NCBI GenBank assembly: GCA_016780245.1
Contig: JADHME010000010.1
Span: forward strand, 1 to 33,036
Reading direction: 5' to 3'
Origin: Flavobacteriaceae bacterium
GTDB taxonomy: Bacteria; Bacteroidota; Bacteroidia; Flavobacteriales; Flavobacteriaceae
DNA length: 33,036 bases
Under the pieces are notes generated by a model. That model was not told the DNA's origin, searched no databases, and saw nothing but the letters and a program-made list of their open reading frames with translations. The translations under genes and the position numbers were made by a program. Shown here piece by piece: positions 9,463 through 17,973 of the stretch; within the stretch, counting starts at the first letter, position 1; the number at the start of each line of letters is the position of its first letter.

Positions 9463-10359
9463 TTAATTAATTACACCTCTTAGAATCATCCATTCTTTAA
9501 CAATTTTTGTCCAAGATTCAATTGTACCTCTTCCTTTTGCAAGACCATATCCATGACCTCCATCTTCCCATATATGTATGGAAGCAGGAACATTATTTTT
9601 TCTAAGAGCAGAATAATAACTAATACTATTTTCAGGAGGTGTACCCTCATCATTATTAGAGTGAATTAGAATAGTTGGAGGTGTTTCCTGATTTACAATT
9701 AAGTCATTAGAATAATTTTGAATGATACTCTCATCAGGATTATCACCAAATAAGCTACTAAATGTCCAAGTCTGTTTGTCTATACCCATAGTTATTACAG
9801 GGTAAACTAAAATTGCAAAATCTGGTTTATCAATTCCTTTACTACCTTTTGTTGAGATACTAGATGCTAGGTGACCTCCAGCAGAGAAACCAATTACACC
9901 AACATTGTTCGGGTCTATATCCCATTCTTTGGAATTAGCTCGGATTAACTCAAAAGCTTTAGATACATCACTATATGCAACATTTTGTTTACATATTCCA
10001 TCATAATTATTAGGAAGTCTGTGTTTAAGCATAAATGCATCTATCCCTAACTCATTTAACCATTTAGCTATTGAAATACCTTCATTAGTTATACTAAGAA
10101 AAACATATCCTCCACCTGGAATTACAAGCACTGCAGGCTTATTGTCATCTTTATTTATTGCTGGGAAGTACCATATCTCTGGATATTCTACCTCATAAAT
10201 GTATGTACTTCCGTCCCTTTCATCAATTCTGTCTTTTTTATTTAGATCACAATCCTGACTAGAGTTATATAATGATATTTTTTGTTGAGCAATTATTTGA
10301 GTTGAAGACAATAATAATAAAACCACTATTAGAAATCCTTGAAATATTTTATAATTCAT
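9463..10359 (-). CDS. Secreted alpha/beta hydrolase, carbohydrate-esterase type (BD-FAE-like), 298 aa
   Basis: This is a predicted periplasmic or exported serine esterase, probably removing acetyl or other acyl groups from sugars. An N-terminal hydrophobic signal (residues about 5-25, ending IIAQ) precedes an alpha/beta-hydrolase domain. The oxyanion segment is IPGGGYVFLS (80-89), the nucleophile elbow GFSAGG carries Ser159, and the probable acid is Asp237 in NNDEGTPPENS. His269 in GGHGYGLAKG completes the triad. The spacing and 'HGYG' ending match the BD-FAE/acetyl-xylan-esterase group often found in glycan-use clusters. It points the same way as the susC cluster but ends 160 bp before it, so it may be a separate unit. 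The acyl substrate is unknown. Confidence 0.88.
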   Translation of the reverse strand: MNYKIFQGFLIVVLLLLSSTQIIAQQKISLYNSSQDCDLNKKDRIDERDGSTYIYEVEYPEIWYFPAINKDDNKPAVLVIPGGGYVFLSITNEGISIAKWLNELGIDAFMLKHRLPNNYDGICKQNVAYSDVSKAFELIRANSKEWDIDPNNVGVIGFSAGGHLASSISTKGSKGIDKPDFAILVYPVITMGIDKQTWTFSSLFGDNPDESIIQNYSNDLIVNQETPPTILIHSNNDEGTPPENSISYYSALRKNNVPASIHIWEDGGHGYGLAKGRGTIESWTKIVKEWMILRGVIN

Positions 10360-10443
10360 ATCTCTAATATATTAATATTTATAAATCTTATTTTAAGAAA
10401 AATTTAAATTATTATAGTCTATATAAATTGTATATTGGCCATA

Positions 10444-10575
10444 ATGATTATGAATAAAAAGTGGACAATAAGTATTATGTTAGTATTGATATCTATATTA
10501 ATATCTTATTTGACAAATATTTGGCTACTCCTTCTTTTTATTCCTATTGGGTCATTAATTTTAAAAAATAAATAA
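10444..10575 (+). CDS. Hydrophobic microprotein, 43 aa, unknown function
   Basis: A short open frame begins ATG ATT ATG AAT AAA AAG. It encodes a protein with two hydrophobic segments (TISIMLVLISILISYL and WLLLLFIPIGSLIL) separated by a short turn and ending LKNK, so a small two-helix membrane protein is likely. The second ATG at 10450 (MNKKW...) is an equally good start and gives 41 aa. Its stop overlaps the start of the next small gene by one base (TAATG). The same arrangement recurs between that gene and the acylase gene, which argues that this frame is translated. I do not recognise a family. It is divergent from the esterase gene across 84 bp. Confidence 0.6.
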   Translation: MIMNKKWTISIMLVLISILISYLTNIWLLLLFIPIGSLILKNK

Positions 10576-10664
10576 TGGAATGGTACGAAAAAAACAGAAA
10601 GACAATTATTATATTATTCGCTTGCTATGTAGTTTTTCGAGTAATACAAATGACTCTTTTTTAA
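10575..10664 (+). CDS. Single-helix microprotein, 29 aa, unknown function
   Basis: The frame starts MEWYEKNRKT and continues into one hydrophobic helix (IIILFACYVVF), ending RVIQMTLF. Its ATG shares the last A of the preceding stop (TAATG at 10573-10577). Its own TAA (10662-10664) shares its last A with the ATG of the acylase gene. That chain of one-base overlaps is a hallmark of translational coupling by terminating and re-initiating ribosomes. The charged N-terminus followed by a membrane helix fits a small inner-membrane protein. No family is recognised, and proof of expression is lacking. Confidence 0.55.
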   Translation: MEWYEKNRKTIIILFACYVVFRVIQMTLF

Positions 10665-12709
10665 TGAGACTCTTTCTTTCAATATTTCTCTTTACTAGCT
10701 TATTAAACTCGCAAATCAATCCAAATAATATTGATATTGTTAGAGATAATTTTGGAGTACCTCACATATTTGCCAAAACAGATGCAGAGCTTGCTTACGG
10801 CCTTGCATGGGTAAATGCTGAAGATGACTTTACCACTATACAAGAGGCATATTTAGCAGGAAATGGTATGCTATCAAAATATATAGGACTTAAAGGAGCA
10901 CCAGCTGATTTTATAACACAGCTTATAGGGTCTAAAGAAATTATTGATGAAAAAATAGGAGAAATTAGCGAGGAATATTTTGATGTAATTTCTGGATATG
11001 CTCAGGGCTTAAATTCTTATGCAAGAAACAACCCAGATAAAGTATTGTACAAAAAACTTTTTCCTATTACTCCTAAAATGATGATGATGTATAGCCAGCT
11101 TCAGCTTTTTATTTCAAATCAGGGTGCGGACTGGGCAGGAAGAATTCTAAACAATGATACGCAGGATGATTTTTTAGATCAAAATCTCACAGGATCTAAT
11201 GTAATAGCTATGAATAGTAATAAAACTGATAATGGCGAAACTTTCCTTGCAATTAATACTCATCAACCTCTTGAAGGCCCTACCTCATGGTATGAAGTTC
11301 ACTTAAATAGTGAGGAGGGAACCAATATTATCGGTACTCTTTATCCTGGAACTCCTCATGTTTTAATTGGAGTAAATGAAAACCTAGGTTGGTCTCATAC
11401 AGTTAATTATCCAGATAAAACTGATGTATTCAAATTAAGAATGAAAAATAACAGAAAATATATTGTTGATGGAGAGGAATACAAATTAGAAAAATTAAAA
11501 GCTAAAATTAGCATTAAAGTCCTTGGTATTCCAATTACTATAAACCGAAAGTATTTTAAAAGTATCTATGGTCCAACTCTAAAAAATAAATCTGGGTACT
11601 ACTCAATTAGAACCCCAACCCTTTTCAATATTAGAGCTCTAGAACAATGGTGGAAAATGGGTAAATCCAAAAATTTTACTGAATTCTATAATAATTTAAA
11701 GATGAAGCAAATTCCAGGTTTTAATATTGGATATGCCGATAGATATGATACGATATTTTATATATCTAACGGAATAATTCCTAAAAGAGCTGAAGGATAC
11801 AACTGGAAAGGAATTGTTTCTGGGGATACTAAAAAAACTTTATGGACTGAATATCATGATATAGAAGACCTTCCTCAAGTTATTCAACCAAAAGCTGGTT
11901 TTATATATGATGCAAATCATTCTCCTTTTAAATCAACATCAGCTGAAGAAAACCCCAAAGAAGAAGATTATAGTGAGAGAATGGGATACGAGACATATGA
12001 TAACAATAGATCCACTAGATTAATTGAATTAATTGAGAGTTACGATAAAGTTTCATACAAAGATTTTAAGGATATTAAATACGATAATTCATTTCCATCA
12101 AAGTTTAACTATAATTTTATGGACATTAGTATAATTGAGACGCTAAAAATTGATCCCGATAATAATTTGTTTGAAATGTTAGATATAATTCAAAAGTGGA
12201 ATAGAAAGACAGATATAGATTCACATGGTGCTGGAATTTATGGTGTTCTATATTATCAACTTGTTTGGAGATATAGAAATGAAATACAAAAAAATAATAA
12301 TACTGTAAGTGAGGAAACACTTCTATCAGCTTTAAGAGATGTAAAGTCATATTTGAATAATAATTTTGGATCAACTGACATAACTTTAGGAGATTTTCAA
12401 AAACTAGTTAGAGGTGATATAGAAATTCCTATATGGGGACTCCCTGACGTAATAACAGCTATGTCATCAAGACCATACAAAGATGGAAAGCATAAAGTAA
12501 TACAGGGAGAGTCATATATTGGACTTGTCAGATTTAACGAAAAGGGACCAGTTCTTGAAAGTATTATTTCATATGGAAATTCTGACAATCCTGACTCAGA
12601 ACATTATACAGATCAAATGGATTTATATTCTAAATTTCAAACTAAGAAAATGACATTTGATAAAGAACAAATATATAAGGAGGCTAAAAGTATTTACAAC
12701 CCTAATTAA
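10664..12709 (+). CDS. Penicillin acylase family secreted Ntn hydrolase, 681 aa
   Basis: This is a periplasmic N-terminal-nucleophile amidohydrolase related to penicillin, aculeacin A and acyl-homoserine-lactone acylases. It would cleave an amide with a hydrophobic acyl group. The start chosen is ATG 10664, which gives a clean signal peptide (MRLFLSIFLFTSLLNSQ); a longer in-frame start at 10580 would overlap the two microproteins and bury it. IDIVRDNFGVPHIFAKTD opens the alpha chain. The self-cleavage site is LTG|SNVIAMN, with nucleophile Ser178 and the usual KT (187-188). SHTVNYPDKTDVF and YDANHSPF match later conserved blocks. The true substrate (quorum signal, lipopeptide or other) cannot be told from sequence. 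It ends convergent to bshA, overlapping by four bases. Confidence 0.9.
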   Translation: MRLFLSIFLFTSLLNSQINPNNIDIVRDNFGVPHIFAKTDAELAYGLAWVNAEDDFTTIQEAYLAGNGMLSKYIGLKGAPADFITQLIGSKEIIDEKIGEISEEYFDVISGYAQGLNSYARNNPDKVLYKKLFPITPKMMMMYSQLQLFISNQGADWAGRILNNDTQDDFLDQNLTGSNVIAMNSNKTDNGETFLAINTHQPLEGPTSWYEVHLNSEEGTNIIGTLYPGTPHVLIGVNENLGWSHTVNYPDKTDVFKLRMKNNRKYIVDGEEYKLEKLKAKISIKVLGIPITINRKYFKSIYGPTLKNKSGYYSIRTPTLFNIRALEQWWKMGKSKNFTEFYNNLKMKQIPGFNIGYADRYDTIFYISNGIIPKRAEGYNWKGIVSGDTKKTLWTEYHDIEDLPQVIQPKAGFIYDANHSPFKSTSAEENPKEEDYSERMGYETYDNNRSTRLIELIESYDKVSYKDFKDIKYDNSFPSKFNYNFMDISIIETLKIDPDNNLFEMLDIIQKWNRKTDIDSHGAGIYGVLYYQLVWRYRNEIQKNNNTVSEETLLSALRDVKSYLNNNFGSTDITLGDFQKLVRGDIEIPIWGLPDVITAMSSRPYKDGKHKVIQGESYIGLVRFNEKGPVLESIISYGNSDNPDSEHYTDQMDLYSKFQTKKMTFDKEQIYKEAKSIYNPN

Positions 12710-13833
12710 GAATTACTAATAGCTTTTTTATAAATATCTTCATACAAAGGAATTACTTTTTTGATATCGTATTTTTTTGCATTCTCAAAAGCCTGAGCCT
12801 TAAATTCCTTTTTTAAATTTTCATTAGATAGAATTTCTATAGCATTATTTGACATAGAATCTATATCACCAACATCACTTGTATAGCCTGAATTACCATT
12901 TATGTTTAACTCTTTCAGACCTCCAACATTAGAGGAAATTACAGGAACTTTTAGGGCCATAGCCTCAAGAGCAGCCAGACCAAAACTCTCTTTTTCAGAA
13001 GGGAGCAAGAACAGATCTGATGAACATAGAATTTCATCAACTTCATTTGTCTTACCAAGAAAAATAACTTTATTTTTTAAATCGTTTTTTCTTAGAAAAT
13101 CTTTTGCTTTTTTCTTATCAGGACCATCACCCACCATAATAAGCTTAGAGTTTATTTTTTGTGAGATTTTATCAAAAATTTTAAGTACATCTATTATCCT
13201 TTTCAATGGCCTAAAATTACTTACATGAACTATTATCTTTTCTTCTCCCTGAGCAATCATGTTCCTTTCACACAAATGATGTTTTTTATCATATTTATCT
13301 ATGTCAATGAAGTTTGGGATTACTTCAATATCTCGTTTTATCCCAAAAAACTCTCTAGTATCATCTCTTAGGCTATTGGAGACAGATGTTACAATATCTG
13401 ACTTATTAATGCTGAAAGTTACTGCTGGTTTATAAAATGGATGGTTACCAACAAGGGTTATGTCAGTTCCATGAAGAGTAGTAATTATAGGAATGCTATA
13501 TCCATTTTCATCAAGTATCTTTTTTGCCATATACGCTGCATATGCGTGGGGTATCGCATAATGTACATGAAGAACATCAATTTTGTGCTTAGAGATTACA
13601 TCATATAATTTACTTGACAGAGCTAGTTCATATGGTTCATATTTAAAAAGCGGGTAGTCAGGTACATTAACTTCATGATAATGAAGATTTTTTGATAAAG
13701 CATCTAATCTTACAGGTTGACTGTATGTAATAAAATGTATTTCATGCCCTTTTTTTGACAATTCAATCCCAAGTTCAGTAGCTACTACTCCTGAACCACC
13801 AAATGTGGGATAACATACTATTCCAATTTTCAT
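12706..13833 (-). CDS. bshA: N-acetyl-alpha-D-glucosaminyl L-malate synthase BshA, 375 aa
   Basis: This GT4 glycosyltransferase catalyses the first step of bacillithiol synthesis, joining GlcNAc from UDP-GlcNAc to L-malate. The N-terminus MKIGIVCYPTFGGSGVVATELG and the following HFITYSQPVRLD are the recognisable BshA form. The HVHYAIPHAYAAYMAK and HGTDITLVGNHP segments follow, then VIPNFID and the C-terminal GT-B nucleotide-sugar site (ESFGLAALEAMA, VPVISSNVGGLKE). Length is typical. Its ATG overlaps the TGA of the GH3 gene (ATGA, 4 bp), so it is the last gene of the long minus-strand operon. bshB and bshC are not in the window. Confidence 0.95.
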   Translation of the reverse strand: MKIGIVCYPTFGGSGVVATELGIELSKKGHEIHFITYSQPVRLDALSKNLHYHEVNVPDYPLFKYEPYELALSSKLYDVISKHKIDVLHVHYAIPHAYAAYMAKKILDENGYSIPIITTLHGTDITLVGNHPFYKPAVTFSINKSDIVTSVSNSLRDDTREFFGIKRDIEVIPNFIDIDKYDKKHHLCERNMIAQGEEKIIVHVSNFRPLKRIIDVLKIFDKISQKINSKLIMVGDGPDKKKAKDFLRKNDLKNKVIFLGKTNEVDEILCSSDLFLLPSEKESFGLAALEAMALKVPVISSNVGGLKELNINGNSGYTSDVGDIDSMSNNAIEILSNENLKKEFKAQAFENAKKYDIKKVIPLYEDIYKKAISNS

Positions 13834-16712
13834 TTTGAATCAATTATTGATTTATAAACTATTTCCTGAGACCTTGTTCTAATATTACTTTTTTGAAGCA
13901 ACGTATTTTCTCTAGTAGGAAAGGTTCTGTTTGAAAGGAATACAAAAATTATTTCTTCATCAGGGTCAGCCCAAGCCATTGAACCTGTATAACCATAGTG
14001 ACCAAAACTATTCATTGAAACTCCACCAAAAGTTGAGCCGTGATTACCCTCAATTTGAGGCTTATCAAACCCCACCCCACTTCTATTGTCATACTCACAG
14101 TAATAGCATGTATTAAACACATCAAATGACTCTGAATTAAAAAGTCTTTGGTTATTGTATGAACCTCCTTGAATCATAGCCTGAAGTATAATGGCAACTT
14201 CATAGGAATTAGAGAATAATCCAGCATGTCCAGATACACCTCCCAGCATTGCTGCACCCTCATCATGGACATAGCCATGCAGTTTTGAATATCTAAAAAA
14301 ATTGTCTTCTTCAGAGGGTACAATCTCATCTAAACTTATTTTTTTATATGGATTAAACATTGTTCTTTCAAGTTTAAGCTTATTAAAAATTCTTTCTTCT
14401 GCTAATATATCAAGTGGTTTACTATATTTGTCTTCGAACCAAAATTTTAAAAAATAAAAAGGAAGGTCCGAATATTTAAATTCAAGTTTTTCAATCAATT
14501 CACTATCTACAATTGATTTAAATATTTTTTCCTCATAATTTCTTTTTAGAAATAGATTTTCAGTAACAGGTGTTGAAAATGATGATCTTGAATTAGTTTT
14601 ATAAAATCTTGTATTTGGCTTTTCTCTTCTATTTAAAGTCTCTTCATAAAATGGGATCCATGGTCTTAACCTAGCGTAGTGAGATAACATTTCTTTTAAT
14701 GTAATTTCTCCTTTATCTGCAAGTTTTTTTTTTGGGAATAGCTGATTAAGACTTGTATTTAAAGAAAGATTCCCGATCTCATATTCTTGAATAACTAAAG
14801 GCATAGTAGCTAGGATTTTAGTAATCGATGATAGATCAAATACATGGTTGTTCTCAAGTTTATTTAATTTTTTATAAGTATGATATCCAAAACTTTTATT
14901 GTATACAATTTTACCTTTTTTTGAGACTAACATCTGAATTCCTGGAGCCATCATTGAGTCTATAGCAGATATAGCAATTGAATCTAGATATGAAAGTTTT
15001 TTTTGATCAAAACCTTCATAAGCAGGTCTTGAGTATCCAAGAGTATTATTCTTATCAATTGATATACCATGATTTACTTGATAAAAATTATTTGAGACAG
15101 GTAATTTTCCTTTAAAAGACCTTATACCTGTCAATAAATCAGCCATGATTTCTTGAGAGATCATATTGTTTTGATAACCCACAATAATTGAATTGAAACT
15201 ATCAATTTTTTCAAAAGAATTCAAACTATATGGATTAAGGAATAAACTTAATATTACATTATTGTTCTCCCCTATTCTCTCAATAATTTCAGATATATTT
15301 TTGGGTATTATATTTGAAGAATATGGACTAGAACTTGATCCATGATAAGATATTATTATACCATCATATTTTGTTTTTTTAAAGAGAGGATCATAATCTT
15401 TTAAATTATAGGAATCAACATCAACATATTTTTTTAGTTTATTAGAGAGATAGGTTGATTCATTTCCAAATGAAACATGTAAGTATTTTTTATCTTTTAA
15501 AAGAGGAAGAGATCTGGAGTTGTTTTTTACTAATGTTATTGCTGACTCCATTGCTCTTGAATACAAGAGGGTGTCTTTTGGGGTATTAACTCTCTCAAGA
15601 ATATTTTCAGAAGAAATCTTTATCGTGCCATCTAAATTAGATTTAGCTTTTAGAGATAAGATTTTTTTTACTGACTCAGATAATCTACTCATCGGGATCT
15701 TACCTCTTTTTAGCTTTTCTGCAATTAGATTGATACCCTTAGTAACATCTGTAGAGATCAAGATAATATCATTTCCAACCTCAAAAGCCCTCAGATCAAC
15801 ATTGATATTAGGATCTTGAAGAACACCTTTCATGTCAAGTGCATCTGTTACTGTGATACCGGTAAATTTATATTCTTCTCTTAAAAGATTATTTATTGTT
15901 TTTTTTGACAATGAAGAGGGATATTTTTTATCTAAAGATGGAACACTAAGATGAGCTGTCATAACAGACTCTACAACACCATCATCAATTAGTTTCTTAA
16001 AAGGATATAGCTCAACTTCATTAAGTCTTTTCATACTTCCATTAATTACAGGAAGTGTTTTGTGAGAATCTTTGTCAGTATCCCCATGACCAGGAAAATG
16101 TTTAACTGATGTAAACACACCTGCCTCTTTATGTCCATTTATGTATGCTTTTGCTTTTTGATATACATTCTCAGGATCTTCACCAAAAGATCTATTTCCA
16201 ATTATTGGGTTTTTTGAATTATTATTAACATCAACAGATGGAGAAAAATTATAATTAATTCCAAGAGCCTTATTTTGCTCTGCCATTCTTTTTGATATAT
16301 TTTTGACTAGATTATTGTCTTGGATAGCGCCAAGTGTCATGTTCCAGGGATGGGGAAAAACATCAGACAATCTTTGTGATGGACCCCATTCAGCATCCAT
16401 AGCAACTAACAAGGGTGTTTTAGAAAGTGCTTGAAACTTATTTAGCCATTCAATGTGAGATTTTGTTGTACCAATTGAAAATATTAAACCACCTATTTTA
16501 TTTACTTCAACTAGTTTTTTTATTTCTTCAAAATCTGACTGCTCTGGTGATACCCAATTAACAAATAATTGTGCAATTTTTTCTTCTAATGAAAGAGAAT
16601 TATAAATACTATCTACCCACTGTTTCTTTTTATTACTTAACTCAGAATAAATATCCTGTGAATAAATTAACGAGGTATTAAATAAAATTATAAATAAAAG
16701 AAGTTTTTTCAT
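13830..16712 (-). CDS. Secreted GH3 NagZ-like glycosidase fused to a serine beta-lactamase-type domain, 960 aa
   Basis: The first half is a NagZ-type beta-N-acetylglucosaminidase. It has KHFPGHGDT at 204-212, carrying the Asp-His catalytic dyad region, and the nucleophile Asp290 in VTDALDMKG. A GH3 C-terminal domain spans about 380-550. The last third is a class-C beta-lactamase/DD-peptidase-like serine hydrolase with S629-I-T-K632, a later YSD (KYSDLPFYF) and GHYGYTGS standing for the H/KTG motif. Together these suggest trimming or recycling of peptidoglycan in the periplasm. ATG 16712 gives a proper signal peptide (MKKLLLFIILFNTSLIYSQ) and a 2-bp gap from the upstream stop; an earlier in-frame start at 16736 would overlap that gene. 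The gene overlaps bshA by 4 bp. I recall the same fusion in other flavobacteria. Confidence 0.92.
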   Translation of the reverse strand: MKKLLLFIILFNTSLIYSQDIYSELSNKKKQWVDSIYNSLSLEEKIAQLFVNWVSPEQSDFEEIKKLVEVNKIGGLIFSIGTTKSHIEWLNKFQALSKTPLLVAMDAEWGPSQRLSDVFPHPWNMTLGAIQDNNLVKNISKRMAEQNKALGINYNFSPSVDVNNNSKNPIIGNRSFGEDPENVYQKAKAYINGHKEAGVFTSVKHFPGHGDTDKDSHKTLPVINGSMKRLNEVELYPFKKLIDDGVVESVMTAHLSVPSLDKKYPSSLSKKTINNLLREEYKFTGITVTDALDMKGVLQDPNINVDLRAFEVGNDIILISTDVTKGINLIAEKLKRGKIPMSRLSESVKKILSLKAKSNLDGTIKISSENILERVNTPKDTLLYSRAMESAITLVKNNSRSLPLLKDKKYLHVSFGNESTYLSNKLKKYVDVDSYNLKDYDPLFKKTKYDGIIISYHGSSSSPYSSNIIPKNISEIIERIGENNNVILSLFLNPYSLNSFEKIDSFNSIIVGYQNNMISQEIMADLLTGIRSFKGKLPVSNNFYQVNHGISIDKNNTLGYSRPAYEGFDQKKLSYLDSIAISAIDSMMAPGIQMLVSKKGKIVYNKSFGYHTYKKLNKLENNHVFDLSSITKILATMPLVIQEYEIGNLSLNTSLNQLFPKKKLADKGEITLKEMLSHYARLRPWIPFYEETLNRREKPNTRFYKTNSRSSFSTPVTENLFLKRNYEEKIFKSIVDSELIEKLEFKYSDLPFYFLKFWFEDKYSKPLDILAEERIFNKLKLERTMFNPYKKISLDEIVPSEEDNFFRYSKLHGYVHDEGAAMLGGVSGHAGLFSNSYEVAIILQAMIQGGSYNNQRLFNSESFDVFNTCYYCEYDNRSGVGFDKPQIEGNHGSTFGGVSMNSFGHYGYTGSMAWADPDEEIIFVFLSNRTFPTRENTLLQKSNIRTRSQEIVYKSIIDSK

Positions 16713-16714
16713 TT

Positions 16715-17197
16715 TCAAATAAATTTTGACAACCAAGAAGAACTTAGCTTGATTTCAAAATTATTTAAAAGTTCTTTCTTAGTACTTACTGTCATATTGA
16801 ATATAACAGTTTCTGGTGAAAAAGATCCATTTTTTAAATTGTTTTTTAAATCTTTTAGAGTAGTTGATTTAATTAACGAACCCATTTTATAGTTGACCGT
16901 AAGTCTGTCTAATAAGTTCTTGTTTATAGTATTGGAAATATCTTTTAATAGCTGAAGTGAATAGTCAATTGAACATCCTCCAATTGGGTTAAATTCTTCA
17001 TTAACTGCTATGACTAAAAAACGATTATGTAATATATTAAAAGATGCTTGCAGCTCTTTATCATGAGCTATCCAATTATTCACAAATAATTCTGATTTTT
17101 TATTAATGACATCAACATCAGATTCAGTAAAATTATCATTGGATTGGTAGATCCATATTCTTGATTCATCAGGTATTTTATCAAATTCTACTTTCAT
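16715..17197 (-). CDS. Conserved flavobacterial protein of unknown function, 160 aa
   Basis: This is a soluble protein with no signal peptide or membrane segment. Recognisable features are IPDESRIWIYQS near the start, NRFLVIAVNEE, and GCSID at 74-78. I remember close relatives being labelled 'ABC transporter ATPase' in databases, but there is no Walker A, Walker B or ABC signature in the sequence, so I would not use that name. The gene overlaps the CCG Fe-S protein gene by 4 bp (ATGA at 17194-17197) and lies 2 bp before the GH3 gene, so it is certainly cotranscribed. The single Cys75 in GCSID is a possible functional residue. Function is unknown. Confidence 0.8.
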   Translation of the reverse strand: MKVEFDKIPDESRIWIYQSNDNFTESDVDVINKKSELFVNNWIAHDKELQASFNILHNRFLVIAVNEEFNPIGGCSIDYSLQLLKDISNTINKNLLDRLTVNYKMGSLIKSTTLKDLKNNLKNGSFSPETVIFNMTVSTKKELLNNFEIKLSSSWLSKFI

Positions 17198-17967
17198 AAA
17201 TCTTCTGCTTTTTCAATCATTTGAGCAATATCTAAAACATCCATATTTTTTTGTTTAGCTGTCATACCATCACTCATCATAGTGTTACAAAAAGGACAAC
17301 TTACAGCAACTATATCTGAATCTGTATTTATAGCCTCTTCTGATCTTTTAATATTTATATCTTGATTTCCTTTTTCAGGCTCTTTAAACATTTGGGCACC
17401 ACCAGCACCACAACATAAAGATTTTGATTTACAACTCTTCATTTCAATTAACTCAGCATCAAGTTTCTCAATAACTTCTCTTGGAGCTTCATAAATACCA
17501 TTTGCTCTTCCTAAATAGCATGGATCATGATAAGTTATCTTCTTGCCCTTGTAGTATCCTCCACCAATTGTAATTTTATTATCTTTTATAAGGTTATTAA
17601 TAAAAGTAGTATGATGAATAACTTTATAGTTGCCCCCCAATTCAGGATACTCGTTCTTAATTGTATTAAAGCAGTGCGGACAAGTTGTAATTATATTTTT
17701 GATATTATATGAATTTAATATTTCAATATTGGAAATAGCTTTCATCTGAAATAGAAATTCATTACCTGCTCTTTTTGCCGGATCACCAGTACAAGACTCC
17801 TCTTTACCTAAAATAGCGTATGAAATATTCGCTTTGTTTAATATTTTAACAAAAGCCTTAGTCACCTTTTTTGAACGATCATCAAAACTACCAGCACATC
17901 CAACCCAAAATAAGTACTCTGGGCTTTCACCTTTTGATTTAAGATCTGATAAAATAGGTACTTTCAT
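17194..17967 (-). CDS. CCG-domain (Fe-S)-binding protein, LutA/HdrB-like, 257 aa
   Basis: This is a cytosolic protein with two cysteine-rich CCG domains of the type found in HdrB, GlpC and LutA, which bind Fe-S clusters and pass electrons to or from a disulfide or a flavin partner. Candidate ligands are Cys24 (WVGCAG), Cys59, Cys96 and Cys99 (CPHC) for the first domain, where the usual CCG is SCTGD. For the second they are Cys150 (HDPCYLGR), Cys185-Cys186 (CCGAGG), and Cys224 and Cys227 (CPFC). The second domain is thus complete and the first degenerate. Its likely partner is the membrane Fe-S protein two genes upstream, as in split HdrBC systems. The electron donor and acceptor are unknown. 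Confidence 0.88.
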   Translation of the reverse strand: MKVPILSDLKSKGESPEYLFWVGCAGSFDDRSKKVTKAFVKILNKANISYAILGKEESCTGDPAKRAGNEFLFQMKAISNIEILNSYNIKNIITTCPHCFNTIKNEYPELGGNYKVIHHTTFINNLIKDNKITIGGGYYKGKKITYHDPCYLGRANGIYEAPREVIEKLDAELIEMKSCKSKSLCCGAGGAQMFKEPEKGNQDINIKRSEEAINTDSDIVAVSCPFCNTMMSDGMTAKQKNMDVLDIAQMIEKAEDL

Positions 17968-17973
17968 ATTGTT

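Noticed and set aside
10360-10443. Promoters for the esterase and microprotein genes
   Set aside because: Only loose matches exist (for example TATATTGG at 10431-10438, which would leave almost no leader); the region is too AT-rich to choose.
10580-10663. N-terminal extension of the acylase to the start at 10580
   Set aside because: It would add 28 hydrophilic residues before a good signal peptide and overlaps the 29-aa frame; ATG 10664 fits better.
12126-12588. Minus-strand frames of 82 and 63 aa inside the acylase gene
   Set aside because: They are antisense shadows of a strongly conserved coding frame.
15520-15819. 99-aa plus-strand frame antisense to the GH3 gene
   Set aside because: Low-complexity hydrophobic shadow with no start context; the GH3 frame is clearly real.
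16715-17197. Naming the 160-aa protein an ABC transporter ATPase
   Set aside because: No Walker A, Walker B or signature motif is present, and it is too short for the domain.
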